28,983 nt of DNA, from IMG/VR virus record IMGVR_UViG_3300042381_000155, positions 1 through 28,983 of that record, one strand, 5' to 3'. Origin of the DNA: a virus. Of the stretch, positions 6,456 through 12,263 are shown in pieces. How positions within the stretch are numbered: position 1 is the first letter of the stretch; each line of letters begins with the position of its first letter. The notes under the pieces were generated by a model, which was not told the DNA's origin, did not search any database, and saw nothing but the letters and a program-made list of their open reading frames with translations. A program made the translations under genes and the position numbers.

Positions 6456-6655
6456 CCAAACAAGATATACAAGAAATTGCAGAAAATGCTTTGCATGAGG
6501 CTTGCCGACACATTCAAGACGCTTTAGGGGTTAAGACTGGAGATAATGCCGCCTATTTTTTCAGCGGTGAAGCTGAAGACACCATCTATCAAATTTTTCG
6601 ACAATACATTGAAGATGAATTGATGATTAAAGCCTACGAAAACGAAAAGGATTAA
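6452..6655 (+). CDS. Hypothetical acidic helical protein
   Basis: A 67-residue acidic protein, MTKQDIQEIAENALHEACRH onward, predicted largely helical by pattern, ending MIKAYENEKD. The strong negative charge recalls nucleic-acid-mimic or anti-defence proteins, but charge alone is weak evidence. It is coupled by ATGA to the preceding gene; the next gene follows 3 nt after its stop. Confidence 0.65.
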   Translation: MTKQDIQEIAENALHEACRHIQDALGVKTGDNAAYFFSGEAEDTIYQIFRQYIEDELMIKAYENEKD

Positions 6656-6658
6656 ATT

Positions 6659-6835
6659 ATGACTTTTAGAACTTATCTCATTGAGTTTTACCCATATCCT
6701 GATTGTGTTCACGCTGAATATGACGAAACAAGCGCAGAATCTTTAGAGGATGCGGTGGCAGAACTTAAAAAGTATCACCCAGAAGCTGAGATTTTGAACA
6801 CCTACATACACACAGCGTGTTTAAACGATCTATGA
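6659..6835 (+). CDS. 58-aa hypothetical protein
   Basis: ATG at 6659, 3 nt after the previous stop, opens a 58-residue protein, MTFRTYLIEFYPYPDCVHAE onward. It has a beta-strand-like N-terminus, an acidic helix (SAESLEDAVAELKKYHPEAE) and ends HTACLNDL. The beta-alpha pattern and acidic helix suggest a small folded domain. Its stop overlaps a further tiny ATG frame (ATGA at 6832-6835). A GTTTAAAC octamer at 6819-6826 lies in its last codons. No function recognised. Confidence 0.6.
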   Translation: MTFRTYLIEFYPYPDCVHAEYDETSAESLEDAVAELKKYHPEAEILNTYIHTACLNDL

Positions 6836-6885
6836 TTTATGCTTGCATCGCTCTAATTCTGCGAATACTTGGCGGGAAACGCTAA
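6832..6885 (+). CDS. Possible 17-aa hydrophobic micropeptide
   Basis: ATGA overlap at 6832 opens a 17-codon frame reading MIYACIALILRILGGKR, hydrophobic with a basic tail, ending 8 nt before the operon terminator. The coupling and amphipathic composition are suggestive, but so short a frame can occur by chance. Confidence 0.3.
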   Translation: MIYACIALILRILGGKR

Positions 6886-6893
6886 ACCCTCAG

Positions 6894-6914
6894 ACCCTCT
6901 CAGGAGGGTTTTTT
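6894..6914 (+). terminator. Rho-independent terminator of the small-gene operon
   Basis: Stem ACCCTC at 6894-6899 and GAGGGT at 6904-6909 with a 4-nt loop TCAG, followed by an unbroken T run to 6914. An alternative pairing uses the upstream AACCCTC at 6885-6891. It lies between the end of the plus-strand operon and the convergent minus-strand gene ending at 6957. A nested inverted repeat (GGCGT/ACGCC around GGGC-AA-GCCC, 6922-6957) follows and may act on opposite-direction transcription. Confidence 0.8.
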
Positions 6915-6956
6915 CTTGTCTGGCGTAGGTTGGGATGGGCAAGCCCTTAAAAACGC

Positions 6957-7247
6957 CTAGAAAGGGCTATTAGAGCCTTTGGTGGGCATTTCCTCGCACA
7001 ATCTGCGAATGGTTTCGCTCAACGCATCTATCTGATCCATTTTAGCAATCGACCACGCCCGTTTTTGCCCATGCCATCCAAGCAAAGGATTTCTATGGCA
7101 ATCTACACACAAAGCGATGCAAGTGTATTGCAGACCTTGTTTGTAATGGTGGGCTTCGCTAGGTGGCGATGCTTCACAGACTGAACACGGCAAAGACTTG
7201 ACCCTTGCTAGGTGTAGCCTTTCCTTTGCGTTTAGTTTGTTGTTCAT
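6957..7247 (-). CDS. HNH nuclease, Ref-like zinc-binding family
   Basis: The ATG at 7247 is preferred because it overlaps the upstream stop in ATGA; a longer in-frame start at 7295 is less likely. The 96-residue product has a treble-clef HNH core: CSVC at residues 21-24, EAHH at 31-34, CVDCH at 47-51 and GWHGQKRAW at 57-65. This matches small phage HNH nucleases related to the recombination-enhancement (Ref) family. The Cys pairs should hold structural zinc and the histidines the catalytic metal. It ends the leftward operon that also holds a VRR-NUC-like protein, and a role in DNA recombination or processing is likely. Confidence 0.78.
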   Translation of the reverse strand: MNNKLNAKERLHLARVKSLPCSVCEASPPSEAHHYKQGLQYTCIALCVDCHRNPLLGWHGQKRAWSIAKMDQIDALSETIRRLCEEMPTKGSNSPF

Positions 7248-7567
7248 TGGGTGGCTTTTTGCTCGATACGGGCTGAGTATTGCTCTGTTCGCCACACCTC
7301 AATGCGGGCTTGTGCCGCAGTCATTAGCCATCTAAAACGCTCTTCCTTCTCCACGGCTTCCCTGATTCCCTCAAGTATTTCGATGTATTCAGGGTGGGCG
7401 TAGGCAAAGGTTTCTTGTTTTCCAAGAACTTCTGTCCCCGCTTGACTCGCCAGTTGAGCCTTGCGTGATTTTCTGAATTCCTCTAAAAACATCCTGTCAG
7501 ACTTCGCTTTGGCATAAAGTGGCGCAGTGTCAATCAGGTATTGGATGGCCTTGGTGGGTTCGTTCAT
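7244..7567 (-). CDS. Hypothetical helical protein
   Basis: A 107-residue, almost wholly helical protein, MNEPTKAIQYLIDTAPLYAK onward, ending in an amphipathic helix with LMTAAQARIEVWRTEQ. It resembles unnamed conserved proteins found near recombination genes in other phages, as far as I recall. The ribosome-binding site GGAGG lies inside the end of the upstream gene, with ATGA overlap at 7564-7567. It is followed by the HNH nuclease with another ATGA overlap, suggesting a functional pair. Confidence 0.72.
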   Translation of the reverse strand: MNEPTKAIQYLIDTAPLYAKAKSDRMFLEEFRKSRKAQLASQAGTEVLGKQETFAYAHPEYIEILEGIREAVEKEERFRWLMTAAQARIEVWRTEQYSARIEQKATQ

Positions 7568-7800
7568 ACATCCTCCATCTTATTTTTTAGATATTCCTTA
7601 TAGAGTAAAACCACTTCTTTTGCTGTCATCTTGTCAGGATATGCGTATTCACCATCGGTTATATAAACAGGGAATCCAAATTTCATTACTCCACTATCAC
7701 CCCATAAATCTACATAAAAAGCAGAATAATAAAACCGGCCTCTTTTTGTATAACCAATACTTTCCGCAACATCAGTTGCAGTAATACGTTTTTTTGTCAT
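7564..7800 (-). CDS. Hypothetical protein
   Basis: A 78-residue protein, MTKKRITATDVAESIGYTKR onward, aromatic-rich, ending KMEDV. The N-terminal ITATDVAESIGYTKRG could be a short helix-turn-helix, but this is weak. It has ATGA overlaps at both ends. The last codons and junction (GATGTATGA) copy those of the gene before it, so the Shine-Dalgarno of each downstream gene is encoded within the upstream C-terminus. Confidence 0.65.
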   Translation of the reverse strand: MTKKRITATDVAESIGYTKRGRFYYSAFYVDLWGDSGVMKFGFPVYITDGEYAYPDKMTAKEVVLLYKEYLKNKMEDV

Positions 7801-8030
7801 ACATCCTTAGTCTTGTAGTTGAGTTTGTGGTGCTGAAAACGCATTGCTGCTTCGCACTCCATCTCTTTAAACTGTTCGTCAGAGAATAGCCCTATGACAT
7901 TGCGACCCTCAAACCAAACTTCCCGAATGGACTCGTTATAGGTTGAGTCTTCGTCTGATTCATACTCATAAACTACTGTCACCACTTCGCTACCCGCACC
8001 TACTGTTGTGTCAAATTCCCATGTGTTCAT
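7797..8030 (-). CDS. Hypothetical acidic protein
   Basis: A 77-residue protein, MNTWEFDTTVGAGSEVVTVV onward, with an acidic YEYESDEDSTYNES segment. The pattern W-(E/D)-FDT-V-GAG-EVVTV is familiar from unnamed small phage proteins. Two adjacent ATGs exist; the second (8030) is chosen because GGAG at 8037-8040 is 6 nt from it. It is the first gene of a leftward operon whose upstream region holds the TGCAA/TAGGG promoter-operator module. Confidence 0.7.
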   Translation of the reverse strand: MNTWEFDTTVGAGSEVVTVVYEYESDEDSTYNESIREVWFEGRNVIGLFSDEQFKEMECEAAMRFQHHKLNYKTKDV

Positions 8031-8070
8031 CATTAACTCCTGTTTAAAATTAAATCTTACCTAATTGTTT

Positions 8071-8096
8071 GTGCAATACCATAGGGATTTACCCTA
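8071..8096 (-). promoter_or_regulatory. Promoter/operator module with AGGG-CCCT dyad
   Basis: The dyad TAGGG-ATTTA-CCCTA (8082-8096) lies 5 nt from GTGCAA (8071-8076), which reads TTGCAC on the minus strand and could be a -35 box. An AT-rich TAATTT about 18 nt further is a possible -10 before the gene at 8030. The same layout with the same 5-nt spacing recurs at 10714-10741. The dyad overlaps the stop codon of the upstream gene at 8089-8091. Regulation is inferred. Confidence 0.5.
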
Positions 8097-8355
8097 ATGT
8101 CTGAATCATTCGCAACGCGGCTTCAGGGTTGTCAATTCTGCACAAGGTACTTCCCGACCAGTTCTCAAAAAAGTCTGTTTGTAGCTTGGTAAACTTCTTT
8201 TTATGGTCTGTTTTGATCTCTACCAAAAAGGTGTGGTTTTTATACCCTACCAATAGGTCAACTGGCAAACCAATAATCCAAACGTAAGCACCCGCAGATC
8301 GCAAGGCACTCACTATTTGGTCTTGATTGGCATCTACCCTTGCGGCATATCTCAT
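8089..8355 (-). CDS. VRR-NUC-like PD-(D/E)XK nuclease
   Basis: An 88-residue protein with the compact fold pattern of VRR-NUC nucleases: an N-terminal helix (NQDQIVSALRSAGAYVWIIG), then PVDLLVG with D33, then HTFLVEIKTD with E46 and K48, then KLQTDFFENW. D33, E46 and K48 fit the D-(E)XK metal site. Stand-alone VRR-NUC proteins are common in phage replication/recombination modules and cut branched DNA. It is translationally coupled (ATGA at 8352-8355) to the preceding gene and ends the operon that contains the Mom-like gene. Confidence 0.75.
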   Translation of the reverse strand: MRYAARVDANQDQIVSALRSAGAYVWIIGLPVDLLVGYKNHTFLVEIKTDHKKKFTKLQTDFFENWSGSTLCRIDNPEAALRMIQTLG

Positions 8356-8558
8356 AAAAGTGTCCCATCTCTCATTTGTGCCATGTAAGCTCGAATTCGA
8401 TCTCTAGCACCAGTTCCATAGATTCGCTCTGCCCTTTCAAGTCTTGCTCTAATCAGGTCAGAATTACGGCTTGATTCCCAATTACGATACAGCTCTCTAG
8501 CCTCGGCTTGCTCTAGGATTACTCTATCGCCTTGAATGCTTCTTCTACTCCAAGTCAC
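8352..8558 (-). CDS. Hypothetical Arg-rich helical protein (GTG start)
   Basis: A 68-residue protein starting with GTG, VTWSRRSIQGDRVILEQAEA onward, very rich in Arg and Glu and predicted helical. The start overlaps the end of the 35-aa gene upstream by 14 nt in another frame. It resembles unnamed small proteins found next to recombination genes in other phages. Function unknown, though its charge pattern suits a nucleic-acid partner. Confidence 0.65.
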   Translation of the reverse strand: MTWSRRSIQGDRVILEQAEARELYRNWESSRNSDLIRARLERAERIYGTGARDRIRAYMAQMRDGTLL

Positions 8559-8652
8559 CAGTTAACTCCAATGCAATATTGATAAGACGTACGGGATATG
8601 GTACGCCTTCCTTAACTCTGTCCAACAGTCTCATAGCTTCAAAATAGTTCAT
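8545..8652 (-). CDS. 35-aa conserved-looking small protein
   Basis: ATG at 8652-8650 overlaps the Mom-like gene's stop (ATGA), and a TAG at 8547-8545 closes a 35-residue frame, MNYFEAMRLLDRVKEGVPYP onward, ending ALELTGDLE. The sequence is a tidy two-helix pattern (MRLLDRVKEG, then PVRLINIALELTGD). Similar tiny proteins occur in other phages to my recollection, without known role. It is missed by length cut-offs. Confidence 0.6.
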   Translation of the reverse strand: MNYFEAMRLLDRVKEGVPYPVRLINIALELTGDLE

Positions 8653-9305
8653 ACAAATAAAAGTTGTTGGGTTTTTACAGTTGTTCCAGAGTCATATCTC
8701 TGTGAGTCGCCTTTGGGATACGGCATAACTTCGTATTTCAGCTTAGATCGCATGACTTTTTTATCAGTCTTTGACCCGTGAAAGATGATGTAACGATGCT
8801 TCCTAGATCGTTCGACATAGTAAAAATCATCACCATGAAGCTCTTTTATCTCTGCCAAGGTCAAACCATCGCCAATGGTTTTGGCGTGTTTATGCTCTTG
8901 TCCTTTAATTGTCCAATCAATTCTGTTTGCTGATAAACCCGTATAAAGGAAATTGGTGGCTTGATAAACGTACCCGACATGACCTTTGCTTGTGTCGGCA
9001 AACGAAACCACAATCATTGGTTTTGGCAATAGTTTGATTGAGTTCGCAACAAGGAATGATGCTTCGTTTTTGTGGTTGTCCAACAAACAGACTCGGTTTA
9101 GTTCTAAAACTTTGTCTGAGTATTCTTTGCCACAGATTCCCATGCAAAGTGGTGGCGAGGCGGGAATCCCATAAGTTACTACGCCAACCAGAATGTCATC
9201 TTTGTAAAGCCCAAACGCAAACATTATTTGTGGCATCCGCTTGGCATAGTGTTTTTCAAGCAACCAAGGCTCAACTTCAAAGTTGTTTATTGGCAACACT
9301 TTCAT
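8649..9305 (-). CDS. Mom-like DNA-modification protein (GNAT-related)
   Basis: A 218-residue protein resembling the phage Mu Mom family, which modifies adenine in DNA to a methylcarbamoyl form and so blocks many restriction enzymes. Visible landmarks are VGVVTYGIPASPPL at residues 37-50, CGKEYSDKVLELNRVCL, NEASFLVANS, VVSFADTSKGHVGYVYQATN and ERSRKHRYIIF. This order is typical of Mom-like proteins recognised in environmental phages. The Shine-Dalgarno GAGGAAAA overlaps the end of the upstream gene, and both ends show ATGA overlaps. No Com-like translational activator is evident. The true modification of this phage's DNA is unknown. Confidence 0.8.
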   Translation of the reverse strand: MKVLPINNFEVEPWLLEKHYAKRMPQIMFAFGLYKDDILVGVVTYGIPASPPLCMGICGKEYSDKVLELNRVCLLDNHKNEASFLVANSIKLLPKPMIVVSFADTSKGHVGYVYQATNFLYTGLSANRIDWTIKGQEHKHAKTIGDGLTLAEIKELHGDDFYYVERSRKHRYIIFHGSKTDKKVMRSKLKYEVMPYPKGDSQRYDSGTTVKTQQLLFV

Positions 9306-10027
9306 GCGCTTTTCCTCAACTGAGCCATCTTTGCTAAAACTTCTAGCGGAATAGGTGCGGCTTTGAGGTCATCAGCTTTGATCTTTTCCAAAGCGGCATC
9401 AGGCTCATTCTTTGATGGAACTGTGAGCCTCACAATGTCTGCGGGGTTTGGTTTGACAACCCAATCTGCTTTGAATGCTTGCCAACCACGAACAACACAT
9501 TCTTCCAATGCTTTCTCAAGTGTCCAACCAATCTTTTGCGCTTCGCTTGAAATTGCATCAATAGCTCTTTGGGTTATCGGTGCTCTTTTGGCTTTCCTTA
9601 ATGTTTTGAATTCTTGCCAAACAGAATCAGAAACACCGATAGGTGGTGCAACGCTAGTTGCTTTCTTCTTTGTCTCTGTCTCTCCCTCTGTCTCTGTCTC
9701 TGTCTCTGGGATAGCAACTTGCTTGCGTTCTGCTAGCACTCCGCTAACAAGTATGAAAAAGTCGTTATCAATCAACGGCTTAACTCCATCTTGATATTCT
9801 TTTGGCGTGATATGCAATCGAAAGACTAGCTCATCTAGTGAGCCATCAAAAACACCATCTTTTGACTCACTTGCAAGCAACCAAAGCATTGGTGCTATCG
9901 CTTTGCTAGCAATAGGCAAGCGCATATAAGACCTATCGTTTAACAGGTCACGATGAAGTTTTATCCAAGGGGGGCAACGATCTTTGTAGTGCTGAAAGAT
10001 AGCCCAATTTTTTGGCTGTAAAAGCAT
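9302..10027 (-). CDS. Replication-initiator-like protein (winged helix)
   Basis: About 241 residues from ATG 10027; an upstream in-frame GTG at 10051 is an alternative. The N-terminal 80 residues contain PPWIKLHRDLLNDRSYMRLP and a following helical/winged-helix pattern typical of phage replisome organisers. A low-complexity ETETETEGETET linker follows, then a C-terminal helical domain (VWQEFKTLRKAKRAPITQRA, then WQAFKADWV) like those of DnaT/replication-O-type proteins. It most likely binds the origin or loads the helicase. No helicase gene was seen in the window, so it may act with host DnaB. Downstream coupling to the Mom-like gene is by ATGA. Confidence 0.65.
   Translation of the reverse strand: MLLQPKNWAIFQHYKDRCPPWIKLHRDLLNDRSYMRLPIASKAIAPMLWLLASESKDGVFDGSLDELVFRLHITPKEYQDGVKPLIDNDFFILVSGVLAERKQVAIPETETETEGETETKKKATSVAPPIGVSDSVWQEFKTLRKAKRAPITQRAIDAISSEAQKIGWTLEKALEECVVRGWQAFKADWVVKPNPADIVRLTVPSKNEPDAALEKIKADDLKAAPIPLEVLAKMAQLRKSA
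9671..9706. repeat. Hexanucleotide repeat in the initiator-like gene
   Basis: Six consecutive TGTCTC hexamers (one changed to TCCCTC), GAGACA on the coding strand, encode the Glu-Thr linker between the two domains. The unit length is a multiple of three, so slippage would lengthen or shorten the linker without frameshift. Confidence 0.85.
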
Positions 10028-10059
10028 AATTTTTTCCACTTTAAAAGCCACTTAAAAGC

Positions 10060-10079
10060 AAAAGAAACCTCGGCAGAGG
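10060..10079 (-). terminator. Weak hairpin terminator after the winged-helix gene
   Basis: On the minus strand CCTC-TGCC-GAGG (10079-10068) is followed by a T-rich run (TTTCTTTT to 10060). The stem is only 4 bp, so termination is probably weak. It separates the operon starting at 10689 from the initiator-like gene. Confidence 0.35.
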
Positions 10080-10144
10080 AGAAAGTGGGAACCCTTTTCA
10101 ATGCGCTCATGACTTCGCATCTAGCCGTGTTTCAAAACATTGTA

Positions 10145-10513
10145 TCAAATGAACTGATTATTGGTTATTGCATTTTTGTAATCTTGATTACCATTTAGTA
10201 ATCTTCTGGCTTGGGCGTTCATTACAGCGTACTCAGCCTTGGTAAAGATACCAACTGCGTTTCTGATGTCAAAGGGGTTTAGCAGATCACGAGGCTCTTC
10301 TACCTTTTTAACTTCAATCATGTGTGGTGCTAGGGTGTACTGAGAAACCCATGACCGACCCATCTTAATTTTCCCAATTTTTAGTTTCTTCTTGTAACTC
10401 ATCTTTGTGCAACAAGCTGCAATGGATAGTCTTGGTATGCCTGTTAAATCCTCTATTTGGTAGGAAGTAAGTGGGCCATTTTGCAATGCTCTGATAACTG
10501 CTTCTTGGGTCAT
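10145..10513 (-). CDS. Winged-helix DNA-binding protein
   Basis: A 122-residue protein whose N-terminal 60 residues form a helix-turn-helix: EAVIRALQNGPLTSYQIEDL, then TGIPRLSIAACCTKM and a basic wing (SYKKKLKIGKIKMGRSWVSQ). This matches MarR/ArsR-style winged helices in outline. The C-terminus (NPFDIRNAVGIFTKAEYAVM) is helical and lacks a recognised fold. It is the second gene of the leftward operon opposite the recombination operon, so it may regulate the shared 10690-10812 promoter region. That role is inference. Confidence 0.65.
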   Translation of the reverse strand: MTQEAVIRALQNGPLTSYQIEDLTGIPRLSIAACCTKMSYKKKLKIGKIKMGRSWVSQYTLAPHMIEVKKVEEPRDLLNPFDIRNAVGIFTKAEYAVMNAQARRLLNGNQDYKNAITNNQFI

Positions 10514-10689
10514 TTGTAAAGGTTCTCCAGATTGATTTTGCGGTTCAGGTGTAGTTCTAGTGTTCTGCCAATTAAAGCGGTCAAAGTAGCCTCTGTGTCC
10601 TCTGGTAAGTTGGTATAAGCGTCAGCCATTGTCTCTGCATAAGCAAGCAAGGTTTCAGCACATTGGAGTTCAATTTTTTCGATGTTCAT
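10510..10689 (-). CDS. Small hypothetical protein, first gene of leftward operon
   Basis: The start at ATG 10689 has AGGA about 8 nt upstream; a longer frame to 10719 runs into the regulatory dyad and is unlikely. The 59-residue acidic helical product begins MNIEKIELQCAETLLAYAET and has an acidic LPEDTEATLTALIGRTLELH segment. ATGA overlap couples it to the winged-helix gene. No function recognised. Confidence 0.65.
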   Translation of the reverse strand: MNIEKIELQCAETLLAYAETMADAYTNLPEDTEATLTALIGRTLELHLNRKINLENLYK

Positions 10690-10713
10690 GGTCAGAATCC
10701 TACTGTTGTTTTT

Positions 10714-10741
10714 ATGCAAAACAATAGGGGTTTATCCCTAT
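10714..10741. promoter_or_regulatory. Divergent promoter/operator module with ATAGGG-CCCTAT dyad
   Basis: A perfect dyad ATAGGG-GTTTAT-CCCTAT (10724-10741) lies 5 nt from ATGCAA (10714-10719), which reads TTGCAT on the minus strand. Allowing one inserted base, the stretch matches the module at 8071-8096 at about 22 of 26 positions. It sits between divergent genes (10689 leftward, 10813 rightward), where an operator could control both operons. TATAAA at 10741-10746 could serve as a rightward -10. Confidence 0.55.
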
Positions 10742-10812
10742 ATAAAAGGCTAAAAAGGTGTGGCACATTATGGGTGTGGGCAAACAGTAACCCACGTTTA
10801 ACAGGAGTAAAT

Positions 10813-11013
10813 ATGCCGATTCTTAATGGAAAAAAGGTTGTAGACCTAGAAGTAGATGGAGTAGATAGCAGAGACTTTCCAGACTTCTCTGATGCCTACT
10901 TTTCAGGTGGATGCTATGAAGATGGAACACCATTGACAGAAGATGAGTTGAACAAACTTACCGATCTGGCGGGTGATGTTCTGTGGACAATGGCTTATGA
11001 AAGTTTCCATTGA
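10813..11013 (+). CDS. Small acidic hypothetical protein
   Basis: Start ATG at 10813 with AGGAG at 10803-10807. The frame is open further upstream but that part overlaps the promoter region. The 66-residue product begins MPILNGKKVVDLEVDGVDSR and is strongly acidic. It is the first gene of the rightward replication/recombination operon. No function recognised. Confidence 0.72.
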   Translation: MPILNGKKVVDLEVDGVDSRDFPDFSDAYFSGGCYEDGTPLTEDELNKLTDLAGDVLWTMAYESFH

Positions 11014-11198
11014 AAAGCCTATTCCAAACCTATGTGTCAGAGTTCTCAGACATACACTACTGCCCTTATTGCTTGACAATCAAAGGGGATAAAATAGTTT
11101 GCTGCCAAGAAGCAGACTTTATCGAGTTCAAGGATTTATATCTTGAACAACAAAAAGATATTATTCAACAAGAGTTAAATGAAAATCAAAGGAGTTAA
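11010..11198 (+). CDS. Small Cys-rich protein, possible zinc ribbon (TTG start)
   Basis: The frame begins at TTG 11010, overlapping the previous stop in TTGA. The 62-residue product has HYCPYC at residues 16-21 and VCC at 30-32, a possible zinc knuckle, and a Gln/Glu-rich C-terminus. Similar 60-aa proteins are found in other environmental phages to my recollection. It directly precedes the annealing protein gene, whose Shine-Dalgarno lies in its last codons. Function unknown. Confidence 0.6.
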   Translation: MKSLFQTYVSEFSDIHYCPYCLTIKGDKIVCCQEADFIEFKDLYLEQQKDIIQQELNENQRS

Positions 11199-11199
11199 T

Positions 11200-11808
11200 A
11201 TGTCAATAGAAGCGTTACTGAAAAAAGATGTCAATTCTCATACAGAGAAGAAAAACAACCTGACCTACCTGTCATGGGCTTGGGCATGGGCAGAAGCCCT
11301 CAAAGCTGATCCTACCGCTACCTACAAAGTAGAGATGTTTGGCGACAAGTGTTTCATGGACATAAATGGTACGGCAATGGTGTTTGTTACCGCTACCATG
11401 TTTGGCAAACCAATGACTTGTCAATTGCCTGTGATGGACTACAGAAACAAGGCCATCCCAACTCCAGATGCGTTTGCGGTAAACACTGCCATCATGCGTT
11501 GTATGACCAAAGCCCTGGCACTACATGGACTCGGGCTATACATTTTTGCAGGTGAAGACTTGCCCGAAGAGGGCAGATCAGTAGTGATTACACCTACTCA
11601 AGGCGCACAAGATAACATTCCTCCAGAGGAACTACAGTACTTGCAAGAGATGGCAATAGAACTAATTGCTATGTGTGAGCAAGGTGACCCCAAGGCAGCT
11701 TGGGATAAGTTGGAAGGAGAGAACCTAGATTCTGAACAGAAAATAGCATTGTGGACACTCCTACCTAGTAAAGTGCGTTCAGCGTTAAAGAAAGCAAAGG
11801 AAATGTAA
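11200..11808 (+). CDS. Single-strand annealing protein (DUF1071/Rad52-like)
   Basis: A 202-residue protein from ATG 11200, chosen because GGAG at 11191-11194 is correctly spaced; an upstream ATG at 11179 is poorer. The N-terminal [20 protein letters not shown], then [20 protein letters not shown], and the [20 protein letters not shown] block are characteristic of DUF1071-type (Sak-like) phage annealing proteins of the Rad52 superfamily. They anneal complementary single strands during phage recombination and repair. The C-terminal half is helical. It forms a natural unit with the SSB-like gene that follows by a 1-nt TAATG overlap. Confidence 0.82.
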   Translation: MSIEALLKKDVNSHTEKKNNLTYLSWAWAWAEALKADPTATYKVEMFGDKCFMDINGTAMVFVTATMFGKPMTCQLPVMDYRNKAIPTPDAFAVNTAIMRCMTKALALHGLGLYIFAGEDLPEEGRSVVITPTQGAQDNIPPEELQYLQEMAIELIAMCEQGDPKAAWDKLEGENLDSEQKIALWTLLPSKVRSALKKAKEM

Positions 11809-12059
11809 TGGAAAATAATCGACCAGAGCAAAGAAACAATAGTGGCGTTTTGTTTGCCAATGATAAGAAAGAAACTGATAAGCATCCCCATTACAAAGGG
11901 AATATTACTGTTGATGGCAAGGATTACTGGCTATCAGCATGGGTCAAGGAAGGAAAGTCAGGCAAATTCATGGGGTTAGCGGTATCTCCTAAAGAAGAGT
12001 ATCAGCCCAAACAAGCCCCTAAAAAGGCTAGTTTTGAAGACGAAGACCTGCCCTTCTAG
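11808..12059 (+). CDS. Small SSB-like protein with acidic DLPF tail
   Basis: An 83-residue protein with [20 protein letters not shown], then [20 protein letters not shown], a short OB-like beta pattern, a proline/lysine linker, and a C-terminus FEDEDLPF. The tail closely resembles the DDDIPF tip by which bacterial SSB recruits partner enzymes. Many phages carry such reduced ssDNA-binding proteins beside annealing proteins. Coupling to the annealing gene (TAATG at 11806-11810) supports joint action. It is much shorter than a full SSB, so the fold may be a minimal OB. Confidence 0.65.
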   Translation: MENNRPEQRNNSGVLFANDKKETDKHPHYKGNITVDGKDYWLSAWVKEGKSGKFMGLAVSPKEEYQPKQAPKKASFEDEDLPF

Positions 12060-12068
12060 GAGAAACAA

Positions 12069-12263
12069 ATGTATTTTGCTATCAGTCCAAATTCTTATGT
12101 AGGACATGGAAAGTCACCATATCTTGCACTTGAAGATTTAAATGATGTAGACCATGAATCTCATTGTTTAACAGATGTTGTTTTTTACAGGGCACAAGAG
12201 ATCAATGTTACTTTGGAAGAGGTGCCAACAGTCGTAGTTGTAAAAACAACTAAAAAAAAGTAA
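12069..12263 (+). CDS. Hypothetical protein
   Basis: A 64-residue protein, MYFAISPNSYVGHGKSPYLA onward, ending in a basic KTTKKK. AGGAG at 12058-12062 precedes the ATG. No domain is recognised. It is followed by an 83-nt leader before the zinc-finger gene. Confidence 0.65.
   Translation: MYFAISPNSYVGHGKSPYLALEDLNDVDHESHCLTDVVFYRAQEINVTLEEVPTVVVVKTTKKK

Noticed and set aside
6922-6957. Nested inverted repeat between convergent operons as a minus-strand terminator
   Set aside because: No U-run follows the stem on the minus strand. It is mentioned only as context for the plus-strand terminator.
9363-9794. 143-codon plus-strand frame opposite the initiator-like gene
   Set aside because: Includes the complement of the hexamer repeat as a Ser/Val run. 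It has no start signal and the opposite strand has clear domain structure.
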